From Rotaria macrura (taxonomy: Eukaryota; Rotifera; Eurotatoria; Philodinida; Philodinidae), in assembly GCA_900239685.1 (NCBI GenBank), contig OENT01000190.1, positions 62,001 to 126,000 on the forward strand: a stretch of DNA of 64,000 nucleotides, written 5' to 3'. Shown here one piece after another: positions 34,701 to 46,711 of this stretch. The translations under genes were made by a program, and so were the position numbers. Every line of letters begins with the position of its first letter. Positions within the stretch are counted from its first letter, which is position 1. The notes beneath the pieces are model-generated. The model had not been told where the DNA came from. It saw nothing but the letters and a program-made list of their open reading frames with translations, and ran no database searches.

Positions 34701-37700
34701 ACGAAGCGCATCGGTAAGTTCTTGTTTTATTTTTAGTATCATGTTTTTAGGACATAATACATCTTGGAAGTGCAATATCGTTGGCATTTTTGCATAGATC
34801 TTCTGAAAGACTTGTTCGCAATAGTCTTTTGTTCTCGTCAATAATGATTAAACTAAAATATGTGTATTGCAATAATAATACATTGATTATTCTTCATAAA
34901 ATCAATTATCAATATAGTTATATCGGATAAAGTTTTACACTTTTATTATTTGTGACCGTGCTCTAAATAGATATAACATAGATTGGTACTGAAACTTTCA
35001 AGAAAGACTTAACTCGAACGAGAAAAAAAGATTTGAATCATTTCCAAAAAATGGGAATTCCAAGCATTTGTCTTGTGAATAGTTCGGTAGTTCCCAAAAC
35101 TAGGTAACCTTTCTTGAATCATACCATTCAAGAAAAATTTAAGAATGACCATCGAACAGATCATATCTGTCGGTAGGATGGATCCTAAAAATAAAGCCCT
35201 TTCTTGTTGGAGATTTAATCTAATGAGAAGAATATCAGATTGTTTTTCGGAAAACATCTTTGTATTTTCAATAAATAACTGAAACTGATCGTATTTTGAC
35301 ATTTCTACTTGATGCATTTAGACGAGAATTCTTGCGAGCATTAAACAATCATCCTTCGAGATAGAAAGTTTCCAAAGTATGCATTTTCTGCACACATAAC
35401 ATTGAAGGAGTTCTATGTCGTAAAATTCTTCTGAATCGAAGGGATTTCGTATGTGAAATATTTCTTGCTCAGATCTCTCCCATAAGTGACGATTTGCATA
35501 TGAATACTTGCTTTTTTCCGAACAAACCTAGCGTACTTCATAATAACGTAGTTAAAACTGATTAGAAATTTAACTCGGTTCAGGATCACCATGTCATATC
35601 TATAGATCAACGGAAAAGTATTGAAAGTTGAATGATGTATTTATTTTTGGCATGCAATTAGTTTTGACTTGTCCTAGACCGTTACAATATGAACTATTCT
35701 ATATCTAGTAGAAAATTAATTTAGAGATATTTTTCATCATATACATACACAATGATAAAAATAAACGACGTCGACCTTGAGAGACATTCATAAACTGTAC
35801 TTTGTATTTCAAACATCAAAACATGGATAGAAAAATATTTTTGTTTATTGAAAGTGTTGTTCGTGAGACTTCTAAAAATCTTACGACTGAATTTGTTTTC
35901 TATAGAGTTCGTTCAAATTTTCAATTTACCTCTTTTATACGTGATGCTCGACCGAAAACAGCAGCAAGTCAATCACTTGGTGTTCATGAATGGAGTGTTA
36001 AATTAGCACCTAATCCAAAAAATATCATTTGGTAAAAAACGAGCAGCTATTATCCATAATAATCTATGTTCATATAAAATTTTTCTTCTAGGAAAAATAT
36101 TCCAATTAGTGAAGTCGATCATTGGTTTCGTATAATCGTTGTGAATCTAGTAAGTATTATTATAAATTATTCATTAAATTATTTCCAATCATATTGTGTC
36201 TAGATTTTAGTGGTCTTCATGATATTCTTAACAACTCCATCAATCGTAATGAGTACGATCGATAAAATCGCTAATAAATATCGTTCAATTGATCCCTTAA
36301 AAACCGTAACAAAACAAATTCGTTTCCCTATTATTTTAACATCTGTAATGCCTGTATTATTATTACGTATATTTGCTGCTGCCATGCCATCACTTGTTAG
36401 TGTAACATCATTACTTGAAAAACAATGGAAAAAATCTGAATTAGATAAATCGATGATGATCAAATTATTTGTTTTTCTTCTGATGATGATACTTATTTTG
36501 CCATCGTTAGGTTTAACAAGTATTGAAGGATTTCTCCGTTGGGTATTTGAAAGCGAAGATGGTACTAAACATAGTAGTAGAATTCGGTGGATGTAAGTTT
36601 AATTTCAATCCAATGGAATTATGTATATATTTTCTATGAGAGTTTCAATTTATTGGATGGAACACTCCTGTATTCATTTCTCTGTCTAGTCACCCATCAC
36701 ACGTGAGATTAACAGATATTGCAATATTTTGTTCATGTATGAGAAAAGATTATCATGAAAACATGTTTCAATATAACATATGAACTACAGTATAATAGAA
36801 AATTTGTTCTGGGGGATTAAAATTAGTTCGAAGAAATTAAATTCGTTGGAACAAAGTAGTCTTGAACAACCAGAGAATAAAACCAGAAATCATTACCATG
36901 ATCGTGTCCAATGGAAGATAGTAGTCGAAAAATTCGAATGGTTAAAACAGATCGTTTTCTAAGGCCTTAGAGAAGTTCAACAAACAGTATTTCCATGTTT
37001 GTATCTGGCAGATTTTTGATTCCTTAATTGAATAGGTGTGTATTTTTACCGGATAATGGAGCATTCTTTGTGAATTATATCATTACATCAGCATTTATCG
37101 GAGCAGCTATTGATTTATTACGTTTGTCGGATCTAATATTTTACATTTACATCATTATTACAGCAAAGTCAACTGCTGAAAGACGTGTTATTCGACATGT
37201 AAGAATGAAATTCACTGTCACTGTGATATGAATCGATTGAGCATTAATATTTCTAGGCTCTTCAATTTCCATTTCGTTTCGGTGTACAATATGCTTGGAC
37301 CTCAGCAGTATTTTGCGTCATTATTGCTTATGCTATTGCTTGTCCATTAATTACACCATTTGGTAAAAAACATACTATAGTCATTTTTACATGTTTAAAC
37401 AAAAATTTTATTGTACACAGGTTTAATTTATATGTTAATTAAACGTGCAGTCGATAAATACAATTTAGTTTTTGTTTACGATACGGAAATAGCTGATAAA
37501 AGTGTTCATCGTCTAGCAGGAAACTTTATAATAATTGCATTAATAATTCAACAATTAACATTACTCTTCTTTTTATTCGTTCGATCTGGTTTGTATACAA
37601 GTATTCGGTCAAAATAAAACATGTATAAATATTAATTCATTATATCAATATTTTAGAAACATTAAATTATCTATCGATGACATTATTTACAAGTTTTATT

Positions 37701-39508
37701 TTGACAAGTAAATATTAAATTGTAGAATAAAATCTAATAACTTAAAATAAATATATATATTTCAGCTGGTATTTATTTTGGTTTTTCATTTTTTGGTTGT
37801 TGTGGTCGTTGGAGCTCACGTCGGCAAAATACTGCATCAGTCATGTTACCTGAGGTCAGCACACATTCTGTACCACATACTATAAGATATCAATTAATTA
37901 AAGACATATTTACAAGTGTAAGAAATCAGAAGAAATATCGATCGATCGTATATTGGACATTATTATTTTGGGATGGCAAGATTTTCTTTTATGGTTACTT
38001 GATTCTTTCTGAATTGGTCTCCAGCTAAATCAGATAGAATGTTATTATTATTATTTTTTTCTTGAAAGCATTCATTGTATCTGAAGTGAACTCCACAGAA
38101 TATAGTCAACAATCAGACGCATATTTCATTAAAGGTACAGATCGAAACGGATGAGATCTTTCGTCATGAGTATCTATTCGTCGGATGACACATTCTTAAT
38201 CAATAAAAAAAACCAAACTTCAAAGTAAGAAATCTTAGGAAATAGTGCCTAGATACATTTGTTTAACTCATAAGCATATTAAATATAGTTAACTAACATA
38301 GATTTTCAAGATTAGTTACCTGAGAATGCATTCTAAGATTGAAAGTCGATGTTCGTTGAGCAATCAATCTGTTTGAGTGGTACTCAGATACCATTGGATC
38401 GAATTCTTTTTAAACCTTTCAATGCTCATATAATCTCGAGCGGAGTCTAAATTTATTCATATTTGGATGAATATCAATCTAATCATTGAATATCAAAATG
38501 ATCTTCTCCTACACTAAATGATATACATGAGTATTTCACTTGTACATAGAATAGAGTGTGTGTGCAAATGCTTTCTATTATGCTTCAGATTTCTATATGT
38601 AGCAAGAAATGAGTGGGATAACATGCTCTTTGTTAATCGTAGGCTAACGGGTTAAGCGCCTCTCATATTCTACGTCTTTTATTTTGATGAATGGAAATCC
38701 ATAATTTTATTTATAAGATGAAAATTAATCACGAGAAAATGACTTGATAATTTCAGTGAATACTCTTGTTTTAAAACTGACATTTTTTTACATACGATAA
38801 AATTTAAACTCGTAACATCTTACTGTTCCTGTTCGGATCAAAGTAAACTTCGCAAAGACTGAATTATATTAAATCTTTGCAAGATTTTGAGATTTAATAG
38901 CACTGAGTGTCAATAAAATGTACAAATCCAGACAGAAATTCATGTTGCCTCTTTTTTGATGTAAATAATTGACTTTTTTCCAAGCAACTACTAATTGAAG
39001 TTCTCTTACATGATAACTAATATGATCGTCCACGATTGGTTTGATCATCAAAGAGAATATATTTCGGAGAACTTTTTTTTTTGTTTTCTCAACATCACTG
39101 CTTTGCTTATATTGTAGAGCTTCTTAAGCTGGGTGTGGGACTTCACTATTTACATAAGGTCAATTCTATTAGTATTTTAAATTTCTAGACAACGGGCCAT
39201 CGTCAAAAATTAGACGATGTGGGTGAACAAGAAGAAGTTGAAGGTCGTGAACACAAACAACGAACGACATCGGTAAATATTAATGATGATGAAAATAATT
39301 TTTTACTAGATAATTTCGTTTTAAGCATTACATTCCAACGATTTTGAATGCTTGTATGGAAGAATTCGATATTCCACCTAGTGCAACTAAAATCCGTCGA
39401 AGTTCAACACGTGAACCAATACAACAAGGAAACTATGGAACAATCGATCAAATCTCTCAACCGATGGTGATCGGAACTGGTGATGAAAATGATCTATTAA
39501 CTGATTGA
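31703..39508 (+). CDS. TMEM63: TMEM63/OSCA/CSC1-family mechanosensitive cation channel, 23 exons, 830 aa
   Basis: Multi-pass channel; the family opens on membrane tension or hyperosmotic stress and passes Ca2+ and other cations. Exons: 31703-31867, 31913-31989, 32048-32102, 32197-32229, 32370-32407, 32465-32604, 32653-32704, 32768-32879, 34086-34159, 34210-34290, 34341-34440, 34511-34525, 34580-34713, 35906-36031, 36092-36149, 36204-36592, 37036-37198, 37257-37362, 37421-37588, 37657-37707, 37766-37854, 39189-39272, 39326-39508; total 2,493 nt, frame kept. Conserved blocks in order: TM0 segment [33 protein letters not shown], the cytosolic RNA-recognition-like region ([25 protein letters not shown]), [78 protein letters not shown], and a C-terminal HYIPTIL. 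Length matches human TMEM63 proteins (about 805-830 aa). Least certain are the start, exon 4 (33 bp) and the 37854/39189 junction. Three introns exceed 1 kb. Confidence 0.9.
33510..33934. mobile_element. 425-bp hAT-type MITE inside a TMEM63 intron, 8-bp target duplication
   Basis: The ends TAGGCATGCAACGAACCCGA and the complementary TTCGGGTTCGTTGCATGCCTA-type end form an inverted repeat of about 20 bp. Exact 8-bp direct repeats GATCTAAC flank it at 33502-33509 and 33935-33942. Subterminal regions are packed with AACCCGAAC/GTTCGGGTT motifs in opposite orientation at the two ends. No coding capacity. It lies in the 1.2-kb intron between exons 8 and 9 of the channel gene and accounts for much of that intron's size. 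Confidence 0.85.
34511..34525 (+). other. TMEM63: 15-bp microexon of the TMEM63 gene (CCAKE)
   Basis: A phase-0 exon of five codons lies between TTATTTAG and GTTAAT. It is needed to join CGQMCG to [10 protein letters not shown] as in family members, where a cysteine-rich loop precedes this helix. Confidence 0.65.
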
Positions 39509-41366
39509 AAACGAAGAAAACCAAACTTGATCATTTTCAACTTTATTTCTGCAATATAGTTCATCTATTAGTTTTGTGCAATATTCTATGTTCCCATATC
39601 TATTTATATCAATATGTTGTTTTATCTGGATATTGAATTCAGTCTTATGCAACGATATATTCGACGAAAAGAAATTTATGGATATGCTATTCATTATTTT
39701 TGTTGTAATTTATTATTTTACTTATCTATTATAATAATTTTCTTTCGTGAATTGTTATTGCTCATTTATGATATTTATGTTTTAATCGATATTTTTTGTT
39801 ATTTCAGATTTATAAATGTGAAATAATGAAAATAATTTAATCATCATTTATCCACTAGAAGTCTTGTTGAACACTGACATATCTATTATGTAAAAAGAAA
39901 AACTAAATAGAAATCAATTTTTGAAGAGTTTTACATCATGATCATGTGTTTCAATATTTTTAAACTTCCTATTTAAAGTTGATGTGATAGAGATACGTGT
40001 ATATAGTCTCAATTGCTGTTGAATTGTTCATTGTTGGATCGGTCAAATACTACTTTTAAGCGAGATAGTGTCTTGTCATTAACAAGTCTTGATGCATTGT
40101 ATTTAAGAAAATATTAAAGGAGTAGTTTTTCTTTTAATATGAACTAATCATGAGAATAAACCTGGTGTGCAGTATATCTGTAATATTTCGTCTTTTCATC
40201 ATGAATATCTATATGATTCTATTGTGGTTAGATTTTTAAATCTTATCATAGGTCATGATACGATAAATATTTATTATGGAAGATAGAAAATTAACATCGG
40301 ATGTAGGCATGCTGCGAATAATTTTTGTCACAAATCACATACAAATCTGTTGTTTTCGTTTTTTAGAAAATGATTAGGTTACGCATTAGTTTAATTATCA
40401 GAACTTCTTATCGTGAGAGTTTTTATCGATGTAGTTGAAAAAATTTTGGTAGGATTTTGTCAATTGCTAAATGAACATCCCAATCATCAGTCCAAAAGCC
40501 ATTCGCAGATTTTCTCTAGCAATTACGATGAAAATATCACTGCTCCCTCTATTGTACATGTTAATAATAAAAAAATCTTCGAAAATACGATTTGAACTTT
40601 ACTTTAAAAAGTAACGTTAGGAAATAAATTGTACAGAACCATTTGAAAAGACTTCATGTACATTTTAAGATAATTGAAAAATACTCATTTGTAGCATGTT
40701 TACAACTGAAGTTATTCCTATCATATTCAAACGGCTTTGTTTGATTAAAATGAATATCTGTGTTATCGTGACACAATATTAAAAAAATAGCATGTCTTAG
40801 AGTAATCTTATTATCTTAATATTAGTTGCACAATCATGAAACATAGAACTATCGTCGAGTTTTCTTTGTAATAGAGACATATAAATTATGGAAAGTTAAT
40901 GTGCATCATTTATTTCTGAATTCTTGTGGAAGTTCGGTTGCATCTCATGGTTTGTCGTTTTTCCTTGTACTTGGAAAAGTATTTCAAGATGAAATAAATG
41001 ACAGTGCCTCTTGTTGCATCGACTTGTGTTAGTATGAGATAACAGGAACTCTCCAATTAGATTATAATCTTCAGATAACTTTCCTATCAACTGAAGTGCT
41101 CAGATAGACTCTGCTATATAAATACGTCGGTTATCGTTCATTGAAATGAGGTACTATTAAAAAACTCACCGAAGTGCGTGCGGCGATATCCTTGATTGTA
41201 GAAATTAGAGATAAGAAGTGCGTTCCGATTGTTCTACACTATGTGTTAGATTTCTAGAGAATTGAAATAGTTCAACAAATTCTCTATGTCTATCGTTTAT
41301 TTTTAAAGATTTAAAGATTTCATTTTGTTTTCTTTTTCGTGAAGAATTATCATGCTTGTTTTTTAG
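39509..41366. other. intergenic, no gene seen
   Basis: AT-rich spacer between the channel gene and CMSS1. A TATA-like CTATATAAATA lies near 41115, about 250 bp before the CMSS1 start, and is a possible promoter for the CMSS1-NADAR pair. Nothing else is recognisable. Confidence 0.4.
41361..41366 (+). promoter_or_regulatory. 3' splice acceptor directly abutting the CMSS1 ATG
   Basis: TGTTTTTTAG ends at 41366 and the start codon begins at 41367. No upstream coding exon is evident, so this is either the end of a 5' UTR intron or a spliced-leader trans-splice site. Confidence 0.55.
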
Positions 41367-42092
41367 ATGGCTGATGATCTAGGTGACGATGATTATTATC
41401 TGCAGGAAGAAATTCAACCTGAAACTAATGATATATCTGACAAAAAAGTTAAAACAAAAAAGAATAAAAAGAAACTTCAACGGAAACTACCTCTGGGAAC
41501 GTATTCCGATCTGGTAAACATAATTCGGATAAATTACAAGAAATCAAAAAGTCAATATGAACTTGATGAACTTCTTTCAATGTTTAATTCATCGATATCA
41601 GCTTCATCACCATCAACATCGAAAACAACACTTGATGAATATTTAAATGATTTAATTCCAATTAATAAATGGTCGAAGCAAGCTGATCTTTCATCAGCAC
41701 CGGTTGTTTTAATTATTTCTCAATCGGCATTACGCTGTATTGAATTAGGGAAAATCTTAAAGAATTCTTCATCATCGAAAATATTTACATTTCATTATTT
41801 GTTTGCTAAACATAAAAAACTATCTGATCAAATTGAAGTTTTAAAGAAATCAACGACACTATTCAACATAATAATTGGAACACCAAAACGTATCGATGAC
41901 ATATTCGATGCTAAAGTCATTAATGTCAAACGATTAAAATATGTTCTAATCGATTGGAATTATCATAATGTGAAACAACAACGTTTTATTGATTTAAATC
42001 AATTGAAAACTGAACTTTGTCATTTGTTATGCGAACAAAATGTTTTATGTAAACGTTTTTTTAAAGAGAAAGCGAAAATAGGCCTTTTTTGA
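41367..42092 (+). CDS. CMSS1: CMSS1-like (Cms1) ribosomal small-subunit biogenesis protein, 241 aa
   Basis: Nucleolar protein of the Cms1 family, linked to small-subunit (90S pre-ribosome) assembly. It has a fold derived from DEAD-box helicases but lacks helicase motifs. Residues 1-45 are acidic then strongly basic (KKVKTKKNKKKLQRK, a nuclear/nucleolar signal). The core has the family blocks VVLIISQSALRCIELGK, FHYLFAKHKKLSDQIEVL, IIGTPKRIDDIF and LKYVLIDWNYHNVKQQR. The protein ends KIGLF, like the LGLF end of human CMSS1, so the C-terminus is complete. It begins MADDLGDD, as human CMSS1 begins MADDLGDE. It appears to be a single exon, with TTTTTTAG directly abutting the ATG. The NADAR gene follows 45 bp after the stop, suggesting a shared transcript. 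Confidence 0.92.
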   Translation: MADDLGDDDYYLQEEIQPETNDISDKKVKTKKNKKKLQRKLPLGTYSDLVNIIRINYKKSKSQYELDELLSMFNSSISASSPSTSKTTLDEYLNDLIPINKWSKQADLSSAPVVLIISQSALRCIELGKILKNSSSSKIFTFHYLFAKHKKLSDQIEVLKKSTTLFNIIIGTPKRIDDIFDAKVINVKRLKYVLIDWNYHNVKQQRFIDLNQLKTELCHLLCEQNVLCKRFFKEKAKIGLF

Positions 42093-42137
42093 TTGTTAAA
42101 AAAAATCTTTGTTCCTTTATTGTTGCTCTTGTTTCAG
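42093..42137 (+). promoter_or_regulatory. 45-bp CMSS1-NADAR intercistronic spacer with trans-splice-like acceptor
   Basis: A T-rich stretch (TTCCTTTATTGTTGCTCTTG) ends in TTTCAG exactly at the base before the NADAR ATG. It is too short for an ordinary promoter and contains no AATAAA. Confidence 0.5.
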
Positions 42138-42611
42138 ATGGGTGGACCAGCTGATATTAATGGTAAACGACATCCTGAAACGGATAACTTTCTTCCATGT
42201 AAATTTGTCATTAATGGACAAACATATTCATCGGCAGAGAACTATTTTCAATGTTCGAAAACAACAAACGAAGCTGATCTAAATATGGTTTTAAAATCTG
42301 GCGCAGGCTGTTCAGCTTGGGCTGCTGGACAACGCATTAACATACGACCCGATTGGGAATCAGTCAAAGTCGATGAAATGTATAATGGAAATTTAGCAAA
42401 ATTTCAACAGAATGATGATTTAAGAGATGCTCTTTTAAGTTCTGGTACTGGTTCGATTCGTTTTACGGGTTCAACCTCATTTTGGAATCACTGGAATGGT
42501 CTCATTTTAGAAAGAATACGTGCCGAACTACGTCAAAATGGAGAAGAAGATGCTCGACGGGCTTCTGAAATACATGCCATGATGATTAACTATGCCCATC
42601 AAAATAAATGA
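42138..42611 (+). CDS. NADAR (YbiA/DUF1768)-domain protein, 157 aa
   Basis: NADAR domains act on N-glycosidic bonds in riboflavin intermediates or on NAD/ADP-ribose derivatives; the substrate here is unknown. One domain fills the protein: the FLPCKFVINGQTYSSAENYF segment (family pattern: N-terminal strand, then saEhyfq with the conserved Glu), the alanine-rich GCSAWAAGQR helix, WESVKVDEMYNGNLAKF (family m...l..KF), then RDALLSSGTG, and a terminal helix FWNHWNGLILERIRAEL. The reading frame extends 15 codons further upstream with no ATG. I take ATG 42138, which sits immediately after TTGTTTCAG. Only 45 bp separate it from the CMSS1 stop, with no poly(A) signal between. Family assignment is firm; the exact start is inferred from the splice site. 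Confidence 0.85.
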   Translation: MGGPADINGKRHPETDNFLPCKFVINGQTYSSAENYFQCSKTTNEADLNMVLKSGAGCSAWAAGQRINIRPDWESVKVDEMYNGNLAKFQQNDDLRDALLSSGTGSIRFTGSTSFWNHWNGLILERIRAELRQNGEEDARRASEIHAMMINYAHQNK

Positions 42612-42679
42612 CTCTTTTCCGGTTTCAAATCTATTTTTTTATTCTATTTTTTCATTCAAAAATAATTTAACATATATCA

Positions 42680-42685
42680 AATAAA
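42680..42685 (+). promoter_or_regulatory. AATAAA poly(A) signal after the NADAR gene
   Basis: Canonical hexamer 69 nt past the NADAR stop; the first one downstream of either cistron of the pair. Confidence 0.5.
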
Positions 42686-45600
42686 ATATACATTGAAAAT
42701 AGGTCATCTTACTTATGTGTCAAAGAATACAGACTAAGAAATTTTCATTAATTTTGGAGCGACTCTAATAAAACACATTTGTCATGATTTGTAGAAACTT
42801 GAAAAAGAAATTAAAATAAAGTATTTGCTAAAAAAAAGTCATGCGAATTAGAACGAATATATCAAGTGAATTAGCATAAAATTAGTGAACAAATGATACT
42901 CATTATAGAAGAAAATGTCGGTGTCTTACAAGTCTTTCTTCTAATCAAATTCAATCTTTAAGATCTTATTATTAGATTGTCGGGTTTGAAAGATAGTCAG
43001 TTATATAACATAGATTTTCTGCTTTTGCTTTCGCTCGGTTTTTCACATAGATCATCTTTTTATCAAGTGCAAAATGATAATATAGATTTTTGGTGAATAT
43101 TCATCGATTTACATTAGTCGTAACTCATCATGAACACGGAAGTAACAGTGAACATGACTTATATTATAGCATCTAGTTCTTGGCCGTGATAATTATGAGA
43201 AGGCAGACTCGGAATTAGAATCTAATGAGTAGTTCGTCAAAAATATTTTTTCTAGCTTGAGACTTAGTATATAATACGATTATTCTCGTAATGTTAGATA
43301 TAAAATTGAATTTTGGACAATATATTGAGACAGTTGAGTCGAGGAATAGAGACGATTGGCGCTCATATCGAAATAATAGAAAAGAGAAATCATACAAGCA
43401 GTTCAGACCAGTTTTTGCTAAGATTTTTGTTTGGCGTACTTTGCCATTTCACGAAAACTAGTGTTTATTTTCATAAATAATATGCATTCATTTTTATTTT
43501 CTATTTGAATGTTGAGATTCACATGATTTTATAAGTCGTTAAGATATGTGAAATATTCAACGAATAAAAATAATAATTTCTCTGCATAAGAAGAGAACAA
43601 TATTTTTGTCACAATGAACAATCTTCAATTTAATGAGTTTATGAAAGTGTATCTAATTTTCAAGATAAAAAAACAACATGATACCTTTCCATTCAATAGA
43701 AAGCATCTACTATCATATTGTATTAAAAGTATCTTGTTTCAGTTCTATAGAATTTGTTGAATTCAGAATGATATATGAAAAATTGCATTAGTGAACTGTC
43801 ATGTTTTTCACCTTTTCAAAATATCGATCTCTACCATTCATCTTTGATAAAACTGTGAGAATAAATCATGTTTCTAGCAGAGAGATGACGATATAATTTT
43901 TAGTCTTATACAATAATGCTAGGAGATAACATTCAACAAGTGAAGATTGGAAAATAGTTAGACTTATAATCCATAGTTCGTGTCAACCTTGTTTCTATAG
44001 ATTTAATTTTCTTGTATGTTTGAAAAAACATGACGGGATAATAATTTTGGCATTAACCTTTTTGTTTCCAAAATCCTTATTTCACCAGATAATGAAGTTT
44101 TAATGTTTCAAAAAATGACTTGTCAAATATGATTTCCTAATTACAAAATTACTTTATTATACAAAAATTACTTAGTTTCTTAAAAAATTCAGTCCTGTCA
44201 CGACTTATATTTTGACGTCATGTTATTCCAAACAAAGCATAATCATAAAATACATAAAAGTATAAAAACTCTAATAGGAAAAATACGAACAAGTTTTTTC
44301 CCTCTATCATTTTTCAAAAAACGCATATGGTTTCAATAGATAACAAAAATCGAGCAATATAAATAATGCATTGATCTCATTTATGGATGTATAATTATGT
44401 TGATAATTTTCTATATACGATTAGTTTTCCTGCGGTAATGTTTAAGCTCATTCCATGTGACTCGTGCTATTAATGTAAGAAAATTTCATTTCCAAATTCT
44501 GACACTAAGAGCTCTTTCTAAAAGTTCATTTAATAAAAATCTAGTTTAAAAAAAAAACCATAAATATGCATGATTTATTATATTCCGTATAGATACCTAT
44601 TTTACTATGCAAAATACATGTTCATGTTAATTTCTATCATAGTGAAAATCCAATTGTTCCTTGATTTTCTCACAACTATAGCAAATCATTCAAATCGAAA
44701 AGCAACTGATCGACCCAGTTCGAATTATATTGTTACATGTTCAATTAATGAAAAATAAAATTATGGTACATAATAGATGTAAAATGATCTTTGTAAAATA
44801 TGTAACACAGGAAAGAAAATTTTTCTCAAGCAGTATTTTCAGATAAGAGCTTTATATCAGGATTCATTTTATCTATTCGACTAACCGAATACAAAGAAAA
44901 AGAATGAAAGATTTTCGAACTTAAAAATGTTCAAAGGAAATTCTTTGTTCCTATTACTTCGTTCGCATATCAATTGTTAGTAATAATTATTCTAAGAATT
45001 AAATAGAAAACAACTGAAACTAAGGAAGAAGTCGATTAACATGTACAAAATAGTAGGAAATTAGCATAGGAATATTTCGTTCGACTTTCTATTGTTCAAA
45101 AGCAGTTATATTACCAAGCAAAGTGATATTAATGATCTATTCAATTTATAACTCTTGTATGGAAGAATTTGTATTCGTCACATCGTTCTACTCTTATTAC
45201 ACTTGAGCGAGATTGAAAAGAAAAAGAATAAATGAAAAAAAAAATATATGATACGACAAGAGAAAAAAATAAGTTATATACAGGTTCATTTTCCATGTCG
45301 AATCTATGTAAGTAGTAGATGAAGAAAATGATGAATCTATCGTGTTTTTTCCTTCATTTTCTCATGAGCATATCTAGACATAGTCTATCGATTGTAAAAT
45401 AATCAGGTAAACTGAAATACTCATTTTAGGATTACCGAAACCAATTTTATTCAACATAAACAGAAACATTCTTTCTGCTAGAACGGTGTGTTATGTTATT
45501 CAATCGATTGCGAAGGAATTTCAAATAACTACGCATGTTAAAATTTCTCAGTACTTTACGAGGAAATGTCATGCCTTGAACTGTAGATTATCAAAGCGTT

Positions 45601-46237
45601 TTGAATAGAATTAGTTTTAAATTATCTTCACAAGAATAAATGAAGTGTACTCATAGCAGACATAGGCATTATGTTTTACATAGCGCATTGTATTTTTATA
45701 CAAATGTAAGTATTTAATTAATGAATTTCCGTAGTTGAAAAGTAAAAAAAGCATGTTTGGGTCATTTGAAAAATATTTAAAAACAACTCTTATCTCTTAA
45801 TTATGAAATTTCTAGAAGTAAAGTTTTAATCTATCGATGAGTTTTACTTGATCCGTAAATGTTGATCTATTCAATAGGTTCATATCGAATGAAATATTTA
45901 CACACGAATGACACATACTATGACATAGTTGAAACTCATCTTTTTCCTAATATTGTACTTCAAAAAGTATTTATGTTTATATTTCATTTTTATATGGATA
46001 TTCTCTAATTAATTAGATTACATTAAATTCAGAAATATTTCTATTGTTTTGCTGTTGTCTGCCTTTTTAAATATTGTTCTCTTCGTTATTATGATTCTTG
46101 TTCACCCGCAAGAGAATTATATCTCTAGCATATATTATCTATCACGCACAATGGCATTCTTACAAATATAAAAACTAATGCCATAATACTTATTTCCCTT
46201 ATTTTCTTTTTCTTGTCTCTTTTGTTTTATCATTTTA
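42686..46237. other. gene-free stretch
   Basis: About 3.5 kb of AT-rich DNA with only short frames and no recognisable domain, repeat boundary or RNA gene. Confidence 0.45.
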
Positions 46238-46296
46238 GATCGGAGTCTAACATATCTGCTTATTGTTGATCAATTCTTCAATTAACATTTTAAAAA

Positions 46297-46566
46297 ATGC
46301 GTCTTTGTGCTCTTGTCAGTTTATGCTTGGTGGCGATTTTCTTATTCATGGTTTCATCATCGGTCACTGTTGCCGAAACGTATCATCATCCTCGGACAAG
46401 AAAATTGTCCAATGTTGCATGGCTTGGAGCGCCTCATTTTCAGGCTTTATCAAAACGTGGCCGATTCGTTTTTCGTGAAACGCCACATGATTATATGCAT
46501 GATGCAGAAAATGATGATGCAGAAGATCTCGACCTTCATTCTGATAAACGTAATTGGCGATTATAA
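46297..46566 (+). CDS. small secreted protein, candidate neuropeptide precursor, 89 aa
   Basis: I do not recognise a named family. Residues 1-27 form a clear signal peptide (MRLCALVSLCLVAIFLFMV... VTVAE). The remaining 60 residues contain basic cleavage sites typical of prohormones: RTRK, SKRGR and DKR. They would release LSNVAWLGAPHFQALS, an acidic GRFVFRETPHDY...LHSD peptide and a four-residue tail NWRL. There is no Gly before a dibasic site that would give a C-terminal amide. Two other frames are open across the same DNA, but only this one has a signal peptide and processing sites. A splice-acceptor-like TCATTTTAG ends at 46238, so a 5' UTR exon or spliced leader may precede it. AATAAA lies at 46706. 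It could instead be a secreted effector or chance frame. Confidence 0.6.
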   Translation: MRLCALVSLCLVAIFLFMVSSSVTVAETYHHPRTRKLSNVAWLGAPHFQALSKRGRFVFRETPHDYMHDAENDDAEDLDLHSDKRNWRL

Positions 46567-46705
46567 AAGACAAAACAAACAACAACACAATGAAATGGTC
46601 GAATCAAGGGACAAATATATCGTCTCTTTTTATTTTGAAACAAAAACAACTCATCCCATTTTTTGTAGTGGATATCGTGATTGTATGCATTGAAAGTCAT
46701 TATTT

Positions 46706-46711
46706 AATAAA
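46706..46711 (+). promoter_or_regulatory. AATAAA poly(A) signal after the small secreted protein gene
   Basis: Canonical hexamer about 140 nt beyond the stop codon. Confidence 0.45.

Noticed and set aside
35009..35317. 102-codon minus-strand frame inside a TMEM63 intron
   Set aside because: No signal, domain or splice context; probably a chance frame in a 1.2-kb intron.
42093..42137. Non-ATG extension of the NADAR frame to 42093
   Set aside because: It would need a TTG start right after the CMSS1 stop and crosses an obvious TTTCAG acceptor; the ATG at 42138 is preferred.
41367..42611. CMSS1-NADAR fusion protein
   Set aside because: CMSS1 has its conserved KIGLF C-terminus followed by a true stop, so the two are separate proteins.
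46263..46693. Two other overlapping frames at the small secreted protein locus
   Set aside because: Neither has a signal peptide or processing sites, and both extend past plausible gene boundaries.
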